Source: Chrysomallon squamiferum
Lineage: Eukaryota; Mollusca; Gastropoda; Neomphalida; Peltospiridae
DNA: 64,000 nucleotides
Direction of reading: 5' to 3'
NCBI GenBank assembly: GCA_012295275.1
Contig: CM022672.1
Coordinates: 23,559,976-23,623,975, forward strand
The position numbers were made by a program, and so were the translations under genes. The notes beneath the pieces were generated by a model. That model did not search any database and was not told the origin of the DNA. It was given only the letters and a program-made list of their open reading frames with translations. Positions 1-14,300 of this stretch are shown here, piece after piece (positions within the stretch are counted from its first letter, which is position 1; each line of letters begins with the position of its first letter).

Positions 1-700
1 TGCAATCACTTCTTTCATTCTCTTCAACAGGGGTTCTATTAAATCTATATGACTATCTGCACATTTGATTACACATTTTTCCAAATCTATTTTGTGTTTT
101 GCAATTTCTTCATCTGATGCATTTGCTGAGACTTTATCTCTCACCCTGTCCTGACAATCCATTGCACACCGCTGAAGTCGATTCTGAAAAAGAAAAGAAC
201 AGCTGAAATTTATTCTTCTCCAAAGACACCATTCCTATTATGATCTATCACAGGGTTACTGCATAAAAGCAATTTGAAGCTGATTCTGCCATGTAAAACC
301 ACAACTGGCTCATTGCTTTTTGGTAAAAGGTTGTAGTAAATTCATAACCTGGACATTTTTGTTATTGTTTTTTTTTAAAATAAATATTAAAAAATATTCT
401 GATCTATAGGTATTTGGATAATTAATAAAACTTGTATATATTATGTTTAATTCAATACCTGATAATTCTGCAGTTCATTCTGAATGTATGTCTGGGCTTT
501 GTTTACATTAACAGAACATTTGTCAATACATGTCTGAACTTCTTCCAGAGATGCAGTTTTACTCTCACAACATTTTGTACTACACCGATACATTTCAGCC
601 TGCCATTTACAAAAATAAATGTTATCCAACAATTATTATAATTATCTTTTTTACCAAGTATTAGTATTAAATAGTATGATGTACTGATTAATAATAATAT

Positions 701-781
<81 letters not shown>

Positions 782-1154
782 CTTCAGATTTTTTAAAGTA
801 AAAACTGTGTTCCGAATTAAGACAGTTATCTTCATTTTGTCAATGAAAATTTTTATAAATAAATTAATGTGTATGCATATCAATCATTCAATGGAACATG
901 TAATTATGAATAATTATGTTCATTCATTTAACTGTATTAACTATTAATCTAATGTATTATGTATATAGTTATAATTATTTTTGTAACTGTGTATGAAGTT
1001 TGACACCTTATCTAAAATAGATATTTTATTGATCTAATATTTATATTTGGAATTCAACAGTTACAAAGACCTGCATTTTCCGTAAGCAATCCTTATCCAA
1101 GGAATTCACCATAGAAGTGACAGCTTTCTGAACACGTGCTTGAACTTCGTCCAT
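1..1154 (-). CDS. FAM136A: FAM136A-like mitochondrial twin-CxxxC protein (3' end cut by window edge)
   Basis: Three minus-strand exons were read from splice signals: 1154-1071 (starts MDEVQARVQKAVTSMV), 599-459 and 183-1. All introns are phase 0 and the donors are GT. The middle exon carries the family signature MYRCSTKCC and the third carries a second pair (RCAMDC, KCVIKC), so the spaced cysteine pairs typical of FAM136A are present. The family consists of small soluble proteins of the mitochondrial intermembrane space. The three exons give 136 codons against about 138 in vertebrates, so only a codon or two plus the stop lie left of base 1. The start codon is 290 bp from that of DYNC2I2 on the other strand, which suggests a shared promoter. 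No defect is seen. Confidence 0.9.
704..778. repeat. (GA)n microsatellite
   Basis: About 75 bp of uninterrupted GA dinucleotide lies in the first intron of FAM136A. Confidence 0.97.
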
Positions 1155-1444
1155 GTTGATAAAAATAATCAGAAGTTAAAAGCTGTCTCAAAGTTGATTG
1201 GATAAAATAGATAAGCAATGTCGTTACATAAATAAATATAAAACATTTTGTTATTTATTTTTTGTCTGAGTTAATTATAATTATTAGTTCAAGTTATTTT
1301 TCGGTTTCTTTTATTTTGTATTACACATGCGGCTATCGCTGATCTCTGTTCAGCAGACGAATATTTCTCTGTTGCTTGAAAGTAAACAAATCTTTTTTGA
1401 GTCTAGCAGGGCTTTTTTGTTTATGTGACTACTTATTAACGATA
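1155..1444. promoter_or_regulatory. Bidirectional promoter spacer FAM136A/DYNC2I2
   Basis: The two start codons face away from each other across 290 bp with no other gene between them. The stretch is less AT-rich around 1320-1440 than the flanking introns. No TATA box or single strong factor site is recognised. Divergent promoter function is inferred from layout only. Confidence 0.55.
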
Positions 1445-3026
1445 ATGTTTACGGACGAAGTACTGGAACCTGTTGTTTTGAAATCATATTGGAAAAAAGA
1501 AAGGTTTTATACTATCATTCATTCAATATCAGTAAATTAATGTTATAAAGACTAAATTTAAACAAAATTTTTAAATATATATATATAATTATAATAATAT
1601 AGATTATATACTGTTTCATTATTGGTAATTATACAATACAAATAGTTTTGGGTATTCGTGTTTCTGCAGTGTATTTTTCCGACATACTTAATATGCAACT
1701 TTGTATTAATAGTCACAGTAATTTCAAAAATATAATTAATTTACATTTTAAACCCTTGTGTTTAAGAGCCAGTTTTGTTTTGAATAAGTCTTTAAAGTTT
1801 AAGTCTAGAACTATAATACTTAATAGTATAAGTTAAGATAGTTTCATTTATGAATAAATGTTACTTAACTGACTGTCACTGTAATTTGATTATTTAGTAG
1901 ATCATTTGGTTATTTACTAGATGTTTTGCTATTTAATAAAACCAGTGAATTAATATATAATTTTAAAATCTTTTTAGGTCTGTTTTACTGACGGAACATT
2001 TCTTTTGTATGGTGGTTAGATTTTCTGTTCAAACTAACATCCAGTACTGCACTCTTTATAAATTGCACAACAGAGTCACCTGAATTATTTTGTTACTTGT
2101 AGTTATTTTCTATTTGCCTTGAAGCTATATATGTATAGTTAGAGCAGGTCAATGGATAATGATAGCATATTGATAGTTTGCACATGACTTGATTGTTGTA
2201 TCTGAAATCTAACAATATAAGTAAAAAGTTATTTTCTGTATTTTGTTTATTTATATTTTCTGTATAGATCTTTATCAGAAATAGGAACACAAACAAGAAA
2301 TCTTGAAACAGATGAAGTTGGATGTCAGTCTGTTGAAAAATTCAACCAAGAGGTGAGTATGTTCCATGAATTAATAAATGTATATTATAAACATATGATA
2401 TATTTAGACAATTCTTCCATATTATCTGCTTTTATATATATTAAATAATTGTAACCTTGACTAACAATAATATTCATAACTACTTTCAGTCCGATGATAT
2501 TGTTCCCAGATTTGCTATCACCCATTTTAACTGAGGAATAAAACTCAAACTCTGATTATTCTAGTACACATCTAATTTAAACCAACAAAATTGAATTCAA
2601 ATTAATTAATTCATACAGATGAACTATTTAATTGTACTTTGTAGGAACAAAATTTAATAATCTAAAGATATTTGTGTATTTCCAAGGGATTAACAAAATA
2701 TAACAGCTGCATAAGACTGTGAATATTACTTGATTGGATTTGTTTCATAACATAAGGCTTCAATTTCATTTCTTGTTGTTTCAGACTCAAACAGAAAATG
2801 ATGCTGAAGGGATTTTGCATCTAGCAAAGGATGATTCCCAGCGTCTTGTAAATTTCCTGAAACAAGTAGAACCAATGATTGTGAAAACACTGGTGAAAAA
2901 TATAAAGAGTCATGCCTTTGACGGTATGTAATATATTTCATAAACTTGTTTGGTTGTGATGTTTTCATTTATTTTGGATATGTCATTTTTGTTTTGCTCC
3001 TATAATTGTATTTAAAGAAGTTGAAT

Positions 3027-3057
<31 letters not shown>

Positions 3058-3364
3058 TTTTTCATTTCCTCATTAATTATTTAATTGCGAATTGAAACTG
3101 TTACTATGTCTGTAGCTGGCCACAAAATTTGTTTGGTACTTTTTTTTATTATTCAAAATTTAATTACTAACTCATTTGGTGTATGTGTATATGTTTGTAG
3201 ATAAAGAGAGTACAAAATTTGATTTGTAGGATATATTCAGCAGTATGATGAAGAAACTGTAACATGCATCCACACATTAACTCATTCTGCACTGGAGGAG
3301 AAAGTAAGAAGATATTTAAAAAAATAATTAAAAGAAAATAATTTAATCTAGTAATAATTGTATG

Positions 3365-3398
<34 letters not shown>

Positions 3399-6300
3399 TT
3401 TTTTTTCTCCCACAGGGAATTTTTTTTATTTTTATTTTTATTTTTTTTATTTATTTGCAAAGACCTTGATAAAAACAGTATAATTTTCTTTTACTTACTA
3501 AAACAGATTCTGAAACTGTTAGTATTTTTTTTAACTTCTGCTGTTTTTTTAAAGATGACTATTTCATTTTATTTTTCTGTTTCAGCTACAGGTTACTGGT
3601 TTATCATGGAATGCGACAGGATCTGTTATTGCAGCTACATATCTTTTTTTTGTTTTTGTTTGTGAACTCATTTACATGTGAAACTTCTAACATAGTTATT
3701 GTTTAAAGCCAGAGGGGGAAGTTGTGTAATTATTTGATTTAAGTGGCTCTGTGAATGGTAATTATGAGTTTACCACATTTCAGCTTTGATAATGAAGTCT
3801 CCAATAAACAGAGATACTTTTTACGTATTTGAACATCTGCATGTAAAAAAAAAATTAATAAGATAATCCAGAGAGTATCAGATTTCTTTTTCATAATACT
3901 GTACCAAAAAACCCCTGTATATTCCATACCTAGTAATCCTTATTATTAAAATATGTCAAACATTCTCATGTAACAGTGACTTAAATCCACTGAAGGTTTA
4001 TAAAAATATCAAAAACATTCTCAAAGCAACAGGTCTGTTAAATAAGAATTATATATATATCATAAGACATCCTGTTAATATGAACCCTTAACATGTACAC
4101 CTTTGGGAGGTTTGATCATGAGGACTGGTGTACCCATAAAGCAGCACTGGGCACCTGGAACTTGGACAGGAGAAATATGGATCACAACAAACCTGACACT
4201 AGCATTGAATCTTCTTGTTGTCTGATGTGTCTCCAGTTCCATCCTGTTAACCCAGCTTGGATTGCAGGAGGAAGTTTCAATGGTTGGTTTTAAAATAATT
4301 ATGTTCTTTCTAGAGAATTTATTTATATAAAAGTCTCCCGTGAACTAAGATTTAATGTCCAGGTAATCAAGTTAATTTGAATAAATAAGGACAAACACAT
4401 ATCACATTCAAAGTGTAAAAAAAAGATTTTTCAGATTTTTATTTATTTATTTTCACATTTTATTTATTTATTTACTTACTTATGTATATACCTCTATATA
4501 ACACATTTATTATTATGTATGATTTTATTTTTTTATAATAATATTGTTTATAGAAATCATGTTTGATCATTCCCATAAATTTAAAAAAATTGTTTAAAAT
4601 ATTTTACATTTTTGGATACACACATTCTTGAACTCTTTGCTCTAAAACATACCATGTTAAAGAAACAGATGATATAATTTATGTGTTTTAACAGGTGAAG
4701 TGCTGGTATGGGATCTCACTCGTGAAGATGACCTAATGTTGGCAACGTCAGGCATTGGAGATGATGCTCACCGAGAGCCAGTTTCCATGGTGCAGTGGCT
4801 GCTGGATCCTGAATCTAAATCTAAGAGATACAATGTAAGTGTATATGATTATCCACAAGTTACAGAACACTATAACAAATAGCAACCAGAAATATCTTAA
4901 TCCCATATATATATATATATTTATGCACAGTCAAAATACTTGTTTTTTAATCTAACCCCATATTTTATTGGCTGTTGACCAGAGATCAGATGTCTTTGTA
5001 CTCTGTTATGTGAGTCATCAAATACACTAATTCTAAATCAGGCTGTTTTGGACAGACATTTGAATCTACTATATTTATCATGTTTATTTTCAGATAATTA
5101 GTATTGGAAGTGATGGAAAAATTCTAATTTGGGGTCTGAACACAAAGAAACAGAAACTGAAACTTATAGAAGGGTAAGGCTGTGTTAAATTATGTTAAAA
5201 TAAATTTAGGCAATAATGATTTATACGGTAGCTGTAACAGTGGGAAAATTGTCATAGTTATTTTTGAATTTATTTCTTAAGACCAAATGTTGCTAATAAA
5301 GCATCTTAAATATATAAGAAGCTCGCCAAAAAATACAGATGGTGCATTTTTAACTTCTTTCTGAAAGAAAAATCTGGTCTGCTTCTCAGTGTGAACAGTC
5401 AGTTTCATCAAACCAAAAAAACGTTAAAAACAAATAGTTGTTGTTAACAGTTTATGCTGATTGGTCAGTAAACAAATTCATTCATTGTTATTTTATATCA
5501 GGTTTATTATAATGGCTCAGAGTCTGCCAAGAAATATGAAAGTTCGAGGAGTGCGCAGTGACAAAGAAGTTGGAGCAACTTGTATATCTTTCAACCATGA
5601 AGACAAAGAAACCTTTCTTGTGGGTTCTGAAAGTGGGTGTATCTTCAAGTGCTCACTGCATGCCAAGGGCAGTCCTGCTGGAAGTAAGTTAACATGTTTT
5701 TAGTTTTCAGTGACAAATCAGTATTACTTCCTAAGTCAGTAATTTCTTTATGCAGTAATTGCTATTGTTTCTTGATATTATGAATATAATTACTAATATT
5801 GCTTTTTATATCATTTATCATTCAGCATTTTTGTTGCTGTTTTTTTTTGTTTGTTTATTATTCAATGATTTGTTTTGATGTGAATTAAATCCATTTGTGA
5901 TTTTGTTATGTTTTCAAATTCCTTTTTCACTTTTTCTAATAATATAACATTTAATGTTCAAACAAATGCAATCAGTTTTAATAAAAGCTCATTCAAATGC
6001 CTATCATTATGAATAATTAAATGAGTTCTGTCTACTGGATATTATTTTGCATTATCATTTGTTGTCAAAACATTTAAAACAAATTTTTTTTTTTAGTATT
6101 TTAAAGTAATTTTGTGGGCAAAATGAAATTTAGTATGTATTTGGTGTAGTCTCTATTTGTCCCAGTCTAAAAAATGGGTTTTATTTGTATAACAGGTCAT
6201 GTCCAATCATCTGTACCTCTCCATTCTCCTGTGACCTTCACTTTCAATCCACACCATGGTCCTGTGTATGCTGTTGATTGTTCTCCTTTCCATCGACTGG

Positions 6301-7872
6301 CCTTTGTCAGTTCTGGAATGGACCAGTGTCTGCGAGTGTATAGCATGCTTCAGGTAAATTAAATTTTCTTTCCCATTCATTTGTAATTTAATCAGATTTC
6401 ATTTAATAATATTAAAAAATAAATTTAAAAAAACTGAAAAACAAATACTGACTGACAAATTCTTTAAATGGACAAGAAAAAACAGCAAGTAATTGTTCAA
6501 ACAGACAAAAGCAAAAAAGTGGTGTACTGAAAACCTTTTGCCTATATATCCTTGATCATTACTGTATCAGATCTTTTATTTGTATACCATTATAACTCCA
6601 TTATATAATTCAATATTATTATGTGTTGTCACCTACAATCTTTGAATTTATGACCTAAATAGTAACAGTTTTATCAGTGAACAATCTAGATTAATTATTT
6701 AACTCGGCGGATCCTAGAGTTCATGGCAGAGATCCATAGAAAGTTCAAATGGGTTCCAGTATAATCGGGGAATATAGTTTTAAAATTCTTAAAGAGTTCA
6801 CTGAATGCAAACTATTAAAGAGTATTATGGTTTTTATTATGTACTAGCAGTAATTTATATATTTATGTTTTATCAACAGGACCAACCAATGGTTACCATA
6901 GAACCAGGAGACGGCTACCTGCATTCCGTGCAGTGGTCACCTTTCAGACCATCTGTACTGGCAGCAACTTCATCTAATGGATCTCTTCTCATATATGAAC
7001 TGCTTCATGGACAGTTTGTTCCTCTTCATAAACTGGAGGCCAGCATGAAGAAATCATCTCTCTACACACTCAAGTTTAATTCCCTACAGTGAGTGGCATT
7101 TCATCATGTGTATCTATATAATAAGTTTAAAACCTCTGCAGAGTTTTATTTAGTTTAAGTGATCATTTCATTATCTTTGGCATGGCTTGTTTTGTAATAA
7201 TTCTGACACAAGATAAACCCTTCTCGTTTACTCAGTGATCTACCATAAAACATTTTTATTGATAGCTAAGGAGGCAGTTTAAAAACCTAAATCCTAATTT
7301 GGTTGCAAATAAGGTACAGTACAAAAATAACATATACCTTGTTACTGCAGTGTTAATTATGTATGTTTCAACAGCTGTTTACATGATAACACAAACTTCA
7401 AGAAGAGGATATCCCTTATTGAAGTTTGATACATCCTCTGTGACATCATAAAAATATTTCCTTGCAAAATAAGAAAAGCAAGCTCAGTCAGAGATTATTT
7501 TAAGACAAAAAAAATCTTTGTATATACAGTATTCTGTTTGAAATCATAGCATTCTAGCCACAAATTCAGTTTTGGAAAATTAACATTAAATAAAATATTA
7601 CAAATATTTAAATGCAGTAGAACGTATTTTAGAATTGTTTCAGAAGGGTGGGGGTGTTTTAGGCTTTTATTATCATTACTGTTTTTCAAGTTAGAATGTC
7701 ATCAGCAGTACTTCTGTTAACAGAATATGTTTAATTTTGCAGACGGAATCTCCTTTCAACTGGCGATGGACTTGGTTACATTAAGATCTGGAAACTAGGT
7801 GATAATCTGTCGGCTGTACAACCCAGAGAAAGTGAAGGTCTTGGAAATGTTATCAATGCAGCAAATGACTGA
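1445..7872 (+). CDS. DYNC2I2: Cytoplasmic dynein 2 intermediate chain 2 (WDR34)
   Basis: Twelve exons: 1445-1503, 2268-2352, 2785-2923, 3230-3303, 3586-3638, 4101-4282, 4695-4834, 5094-5173, 5502-5683, 6196-6353, 6880-7088, 7743-7872. They sum to 496 aa (human about 536). The product is the intermediate chain of the retrograde intraflagellar-transport motor of cilia. Sequence signs are GLSWNATGSV, FGRFDHEDWCTHK, GEVLVWDLTRED and SCSPFHR-type WD blades, matching WDR34 closely. The N-terminal 55 residues contain two TQT motifs (residues 27-29 and 49-51), the form bound by dynein light chain LC8; WDR34 is the subunit known to bind LC8 and roadblock light chains. The intron 3639-4100 is of AT-AC type. 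A poly(A) signal AATAAA lies at 8018. The start was chosen because exon 1 (MFTDEVLEPVVLKSYWKK) joins exon 2 in phase. Confidence 0.93.
3639..4100 (+). other. U12-type AT-AC intron of DYNC2I2
   Basis: Reading frame and homology require joining ...GSVIAAT to FGRFDHEDW. No GT or AG is available at that junction. The donor reads ATATCTTTT (minor-class consensus ATATCCTTT), the intron ends in AC at 4099-4100, and CCTTAAC at 4086-4092 matches the minor-class branch site about 10 bases from the end. All neighbouring introns are GT-AG. Confidence 0.85.
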
Positions 7873-8981
7873 ACATCTCAAAACACATTAAAACTTCTGT
7901 GATATCTGACTGAGACCAATTATTTATTAAATACTTTTGAAAAAGTCGTCTTAAGAAGACTGTACAATAGTTACTAATTTGTTACTGTGTTAATATTTGG
8001 GAAAGTATTTTAAATTTAATAAAATAAGTATTTAATACTTTATAATGATTTTGTTTACAAGTTACAAAGAGCCTATAGTTTATATTACCGAATTGAAAAT
8101 TTGTTTAAAGAAAAGGTTTTTCTTAGTATAAATGAATGAGATCACAGAAACAACTAAATTTTCTCTCTCTATCTGCATTCTGTTTGGTCTTTAAAATATA
8201 TTTCATTGAAAGGAGAACAATGGCAGATGGTTTTATTTTATTTATTACAAAGCAATGGCAATCAAAGACAAAACACAACTTGAAAGTATAAAATTTTTAT
8301 TTGTTTGCACCACATCAGTCTTTAAATAAATCAGAAAACACCTAATGCTTTTATTCATGAGAAACAACACATAACTTAAATAATCTAGTGTTTTTATGTA
8401 AGAATTATCTGTTATTTAGCATTTAAATTTTTACATTCAGTTTGGAAAATGGATTACATAAATTACATGGTGTATTAATTTCAAATGAAGAAACAATTAG
8501 AATAATTTAAACATACAGCAATATTGACAGGCAATGAAAATGAACAATAAATAACACACTAGCTAAGACAATGACCATTCTAACTAACTAATTTTGTCAC
8601 AATATCAACACTAGAAATATTTTATACAATTGAGGGAAAAAATGTCATTGTTTATGATGTATTGTTGTTACTTTATTACAATAAAAATTTGTATTAATGA
8701 ATCAAAGCAATTCTTTTGTTTTTTAATTTATGACCATAATGAAATGGTTTTAAAAAAAGAATAAAATAATAATAAAAAATAAGATTTACATGATTTGCAA
8801 ACATTCATTTTATTTAACCACTTAATAAATAAGTATTTCTAAAAAAAAAAAAAAAAGAAAGAAAAGGTACTGTTAAGCTACACCATACAGCAATGTGTAT
8901 GAAAGTTAAGATTTAGCTTTTTTCTGTGTGTAACCAGGCACCACAAAATAATAAAGTAGACATAACCACAAGTCATTCATG
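7873..8981. other. Convergent 3' UTRs of DYNC2I2 and PAAT
   Basis: This is AT-rich non-coding sequence between two stop codons facing each other. It contains AATAAA for DYNC2I2 near 8018. On the minus strand, AATAAA-like runs near 8230-8250 would suit PAAT. No other feature is seen. Confidence 0.6.
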
Positions 8982-10383
8982 CTAAACATCACTTGAGTCA
9001 GTTGAGGTAGAGGGTTGTACATCAGTCACATTTAATGCAAGTGCCTGTAATATTGTGTCAAGTTTCCTATTTATTCTGTCTTCCATTTCAGTCATCCTTC
9101 TTTCAACTCTTCTCACAATCCTCTCTTCTGCAACTTTTAGCTGATTTACCATTTCAGTCATTAGTCCTTGGTCTAGTCTTACAGGAGTTGTCTGTACTTG
9201 TCTGAAAATAATTTTTAAAATGTATCTTTTATCAAACTTACTGTATTGATGTAAGATGTGTACATGAAATGTATTTTGTTTGTGCTCTTTTGAAACATAC
9301 TGTTGTACATTTAAAATGAGAAATCTAAAATACAAAACAGAAAAATGTTTCATTATCAGATGCTGTGACTATTTCTTAATCTGAAATATACACCAGGAAC
9401 ACATGTTACAGATTCATAAACTGAAATTATTTAAATTATGTTCAAATTGTAAAAAGTATAAAAATAATGTTCTATATAAATTAACTCAAAACCAATGCAG
9501 ACAAAATAGATTTAACCATTGCTATAAATATGTATATCATGCACATATTTCCGTTTAAAATTTATCACTTATATGAACATTAAACAAATTTACCATTCTT
9601 AAAGGCATGCAATAATATTTAACACTAAATACTAGATTCATCGTGATCTGTTAACACATGATAGACTGTGTACTTACAAACTCTCACCACTGGTTGAATC
9701 ATCACTGCCTGTGTTCCCTGGTTCAGCAGGAGCCGAGGCTTTCTCCCTCATTTTTGTCACCCTTCCGCACACAGAATGCAACAACTTGTACATATCTTCA
9801 CCTTTGACAGCATCCACCTTGTCAACACCTGACATCACATCACACAACACATTGTCTGCTAGCTTGCTGGGGTCGCTCTTTTCACTACATTCCTCGTCTT
9901 CTTTTGACAGCTTCTCGCGCAGCAGCAAATGGACAAGTGGATTCTTCTGTTGCTGGTTTAAGTGGGAGAAAGACGTTAGCATTCCAGCTAAGCCTGATAT
10001 TGTCTTTCCTTTTTCTGTGGACGAAGAAGTCTGAGACAATAAATTCTGCACTTCGCCAAGAACACCCTGCTGATTCTACAAGAAAGAAAAAAAAAATAAA
10101 AGTGTACAGATGTTTAGTAAATACCTTTACTGAAGAATTTGCTCAGACAAAAAAATTATTAAATTTTTGTGAACAGTCTCCTTTTAGCTAGTGACAGCCT
10201 TGAATGTGCTACAGTAATTTGACATTCTGAATGGTTTCTTCTGCTGTTTTCAAGGATAAAAATTACATTCTGCAAAATAAATAATCAGTTATGACTTATG
10301 TACCATAAAAACTGATGACACACTACACCAAAAATTATATTTTAGTTTTTATACATAACATATTAACATATCTATATAAAAAA

Positions 10384-10469
<86 letters not shown>

Positions 10470-11263
10470 CAATGTTAGAAATTCTTAAAAATGTGACAAG
10501 AAGTTATTTTAATGAAATATTCAATATTCAGATGACAGATATTCTTTCTGTTTGAACACACTGCTTAATTATCTGACTTTATTCCAAAAATATAATTACC
10601 AGTCAGCATAGAACATATTAACATCTTAATAAAACTGATGTTATCAAAGATTATTTAATAAATAAGAAAATCACTGGACAATAAACTTAGCACCTGGCCA
10701 GTAACATCTGTCTTATCTGATATTTTCATTTTGTATTCTGGAAAAATATTAGTTATTTAAAAGATATGCAGACTATGGTATGCCATTAAATAATTAAATA
10801 AATAATAAAATAATTAAAACCTAATGTACAATTCAGTAATATAATGTATCTTTTGGCAATGACAAAAAAAAAATAACAACAATAAAGTTTATGTTAGTAT
10901 TAATGTAAAAAGAAACTTTAAAATGGTTAGATCCTACAATATATGCAAATTAAAAAAATCAGTTAATGAATCATTCATATGATCAAATGATGGATACATG
11001 AATGAAAGAGGAAAAACAAAAGAGAATTTTTAATGGATTAATTCCCAAAATATTTGTTGGCTTATTATGTGAGTACATAAATATGAAAGATTCAAAACAT
11101 ATCTACTTAATAATATCAGTATTCAAATTATTGTAAATCTTATTTTGTTGAAATTAAATTAAATAGAATGAAAACAAAACCAAAATTTAATATGGACAAA
11201 TGATAAATTATTTTGAATTAATTTAAGAAAAGTAATAAAAACCAACGTAGATTATTATTATTA

Positions 11264-11307
<44 letters not shown>

Positions 11308-14300
11308 GGTGACTCAGTCTTTCTATGAAAGGTGTATTTAGCATAAAACAGAGTTATTTCCCTTAGACCACAAACTTAACAAATTGGTGGATGCGAGTGT
11401 TGTTTACAGTTAGATTAAGCTGTTAATTATATTTATAAATAAACGGAACAGTTATCGTTTATTTCATTTTAGATAAATTAAAACAAAGTCAATTAATTAA
11501 TTAATGTAGTGATTAACTGATGGCTCAATTAGTTGACAAAAAGAATGATAGGTTTTTAATGGTATAAGGGAAACAACTCTAAAATTTATTTAGAAGACTA
11601 GTTATTTATTTATTTTATTTATATATATTAATTTCATTATTTTTTTATTTAGATATTAAAATGTTTTTTCATGTAAGTTTTGTAAAAGAAAACAATGTTT
11701 TTGCTTATAAACTGTAAAAATAAAACCAAGATACCATGTATTATATTATAATTATTTGAATTATGCTTAAACTGAGTAAGCAGAAATAAAAACAAACATC
11801 ATTAAATAAGGACATCTGCTGTATTAAATTCAATTTCAATGAATTTAAAAAGAATGGGTGAAAAATCTGTGTTATACATTTCTTATAAACTGATACACTG
11901 CTAGAGATTTTGTTGCGTTTAACATAATTTTTTATCTTTATGCATTTTATCATTACTCAGTCTCTATATTTTCCATCTGTACACATTGAGCACAGTGTAC
12001 CTCAGGGACCGGCCCTTAAAAAAAAAATGTATGCTATGTCACTTGGTGACATGTTGACTCCACGACAGTTACAATTGATGATACCTTCACAATGTTCAAA
12101 ATGTTTGAGAAATCTTTTATGAAAGGAACAGAAAGTGAAAGGAATATAATGATCAAGTTTTGCGCAACTATAAAAGGTTGATTGAGTCAGGCAGTATCTA
12201 ATAAGTGATGCCACAAAAATGCTGGTGAATGCACGTGTGATATCGCAACTAAACTATTGCAGTGATTACTAGAGTTTGCCCAACACCTTGCTAAATAAAC
12301 TACAACATGTTCAGAATTCAGCAGCATGCACTTGATCAGACCACTGCATCACAGTCACACACCAGCAGTGTTCAGGGAGTGCCACAATCTGCCTGTCTAC
12401 TGTATCATACATATTATGGCTGAAACAATGGTTCCATGGTGTACATTAAGCACATACTGGAAGAGTACAGGCTAGGCAGGACTATGATCACAGACCTCAT
12501 TAAGGAAAGTAATACCAAGAATCAGAACATTTACATTAGCAGCAGGTGTTTCAGTTATGCCAATCTGAGTTTGTGGAGCTCACTTCCTAGCAAAATCAGG
12601 AAGAGTATGGCTACACAGCCCATGTGATCTCACATCTTCTACGAGTTTTTGTTCATACTGAGATAAGTATGGTCATCATGCTGTTGATCTGACATCACTG
12701 AACTTGAGTGAATTTTTTTGTGTGCTCTGTATGTTGTCCATGAAATAGAATGTGTGATTACCTTTTCATAAATAAATGCTGCCTATAAAATTTAAATGAA
12801 AACCAGCAAGAAAGTAATGTATTAAAAATATACATTCCTTTCTTGCTGGTTTTTACTTAAAGTTTATAGGTGCATTAAAAATGCTATACATTATTGGCAT
12901 TTATTCAGATATACTAAATCTTTAAACTATTTACTTATGTCAACAAAAGGTATTTACATGAACTCTGTAAAATGGCATTTTGTCCTTTTTTTTTTTTTCA
13001 CTTTAATTTTTTTTTACTTTACATCAACTGGAAAAAAAAATTATTATAAGTGTTTTATACTTATAACAACCTTCTGGTATTGTTCCATAGTTTCAAAGAG
13101 AGATCTGGCACCCTCAGAGACATCAGATCCAAGCCCATCTATATGATTCTTCAGTTTCACCATATCCAGCTTGCTCCTGTCTGCTCGTGTTTCATGTTTC
13201 GTCAGCGTAATATGAATGTGTCTGATTTGAAATGTGGACCTTTCACCCAAAGATAAAAACTGATCACGAAAACAAACAAAAAGTTTAAATTATAAATTTC
13301 TCTGTAAATGTATGTGAAAAAGAAATAAAATAAAATAAAATATAATAACATCCAATAGCATTTTACTTCACATGTGATAACATATATCCAAAGAGATGTG
13401 ATTCAATTTTGTCTCCTGATACTTCATTACCATTTTTAAACTATAATTTTAGTTTGTTTAATATAGGATATTACAGAATGATGATAATTAAAAATGTCAG
13501 TGTCCAAGAAGTATGGAAAAAATAGTTAACAAACTGTCTGAGAATGATCTATCTAGAATATTCTTTATATTGTTTGTTTGATCATCACCTTTATTTTCCT
13601 TGAAGGTATAAGATTTATTACTGTTTTATTAACAAAGAAATAAATGTAAATAAACTATATGTAGATGACACACATCTTCAAGATAAATGTAAGTAAATAT
13701 ACATACCTTAATTTCAAGGCCAATTTTGGGATCCTTTAATTCAAATGAAGTCATATAAAAATATTTATCTTCAGCACTGTCAGAAATAAGCACACCTTTA
13801 ACACTTTTTAAATACCCATCAATGTCATCATAAATCTCTATATTTTTTGCTTCACTCATAATATCTACTTTTTTGATAGCCACTTTGTGTACAGGTTTAC
13901 ATTTCAAATTCAGTGTACAGCTTTTAGAATTTTTCCCAGCACTAGATTCATTAAATAATTCTAATCTTCTAGAAGCATCATGTAAAGTGGACTCAACAAT
14001 TCTGTAAATAAAAAGGTCATTAAAATGAAATGTATAAAAAAAAAAATGAAATAATAAATCAATTTCTTGCATAAGGTATAAATACCAAATTGCACCATGC
14101 AGCCAGTTAACCTGAATAATAATTTATTTTCTTCTATTTGAAAGATAAAAAAATAATAATAATAATAATAATAAACAGTTGACACCAGAACATTAAAGGC
14201 TAAAATAAATGTTATAAACTGAAGTTCAACTAATAATTAAATGGAAAGCTAATTAACAATAGGATCCAAAAAAATTGGATAAAACTGAACAACAGTTCTG

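Noticed and set aside
9711-10191. Plus-strand open frames of 95-107 codons
   Set aside because: Antisense shadows of the PAAT fourth exon, whose minus-strand frame has correct splice sites and family context.
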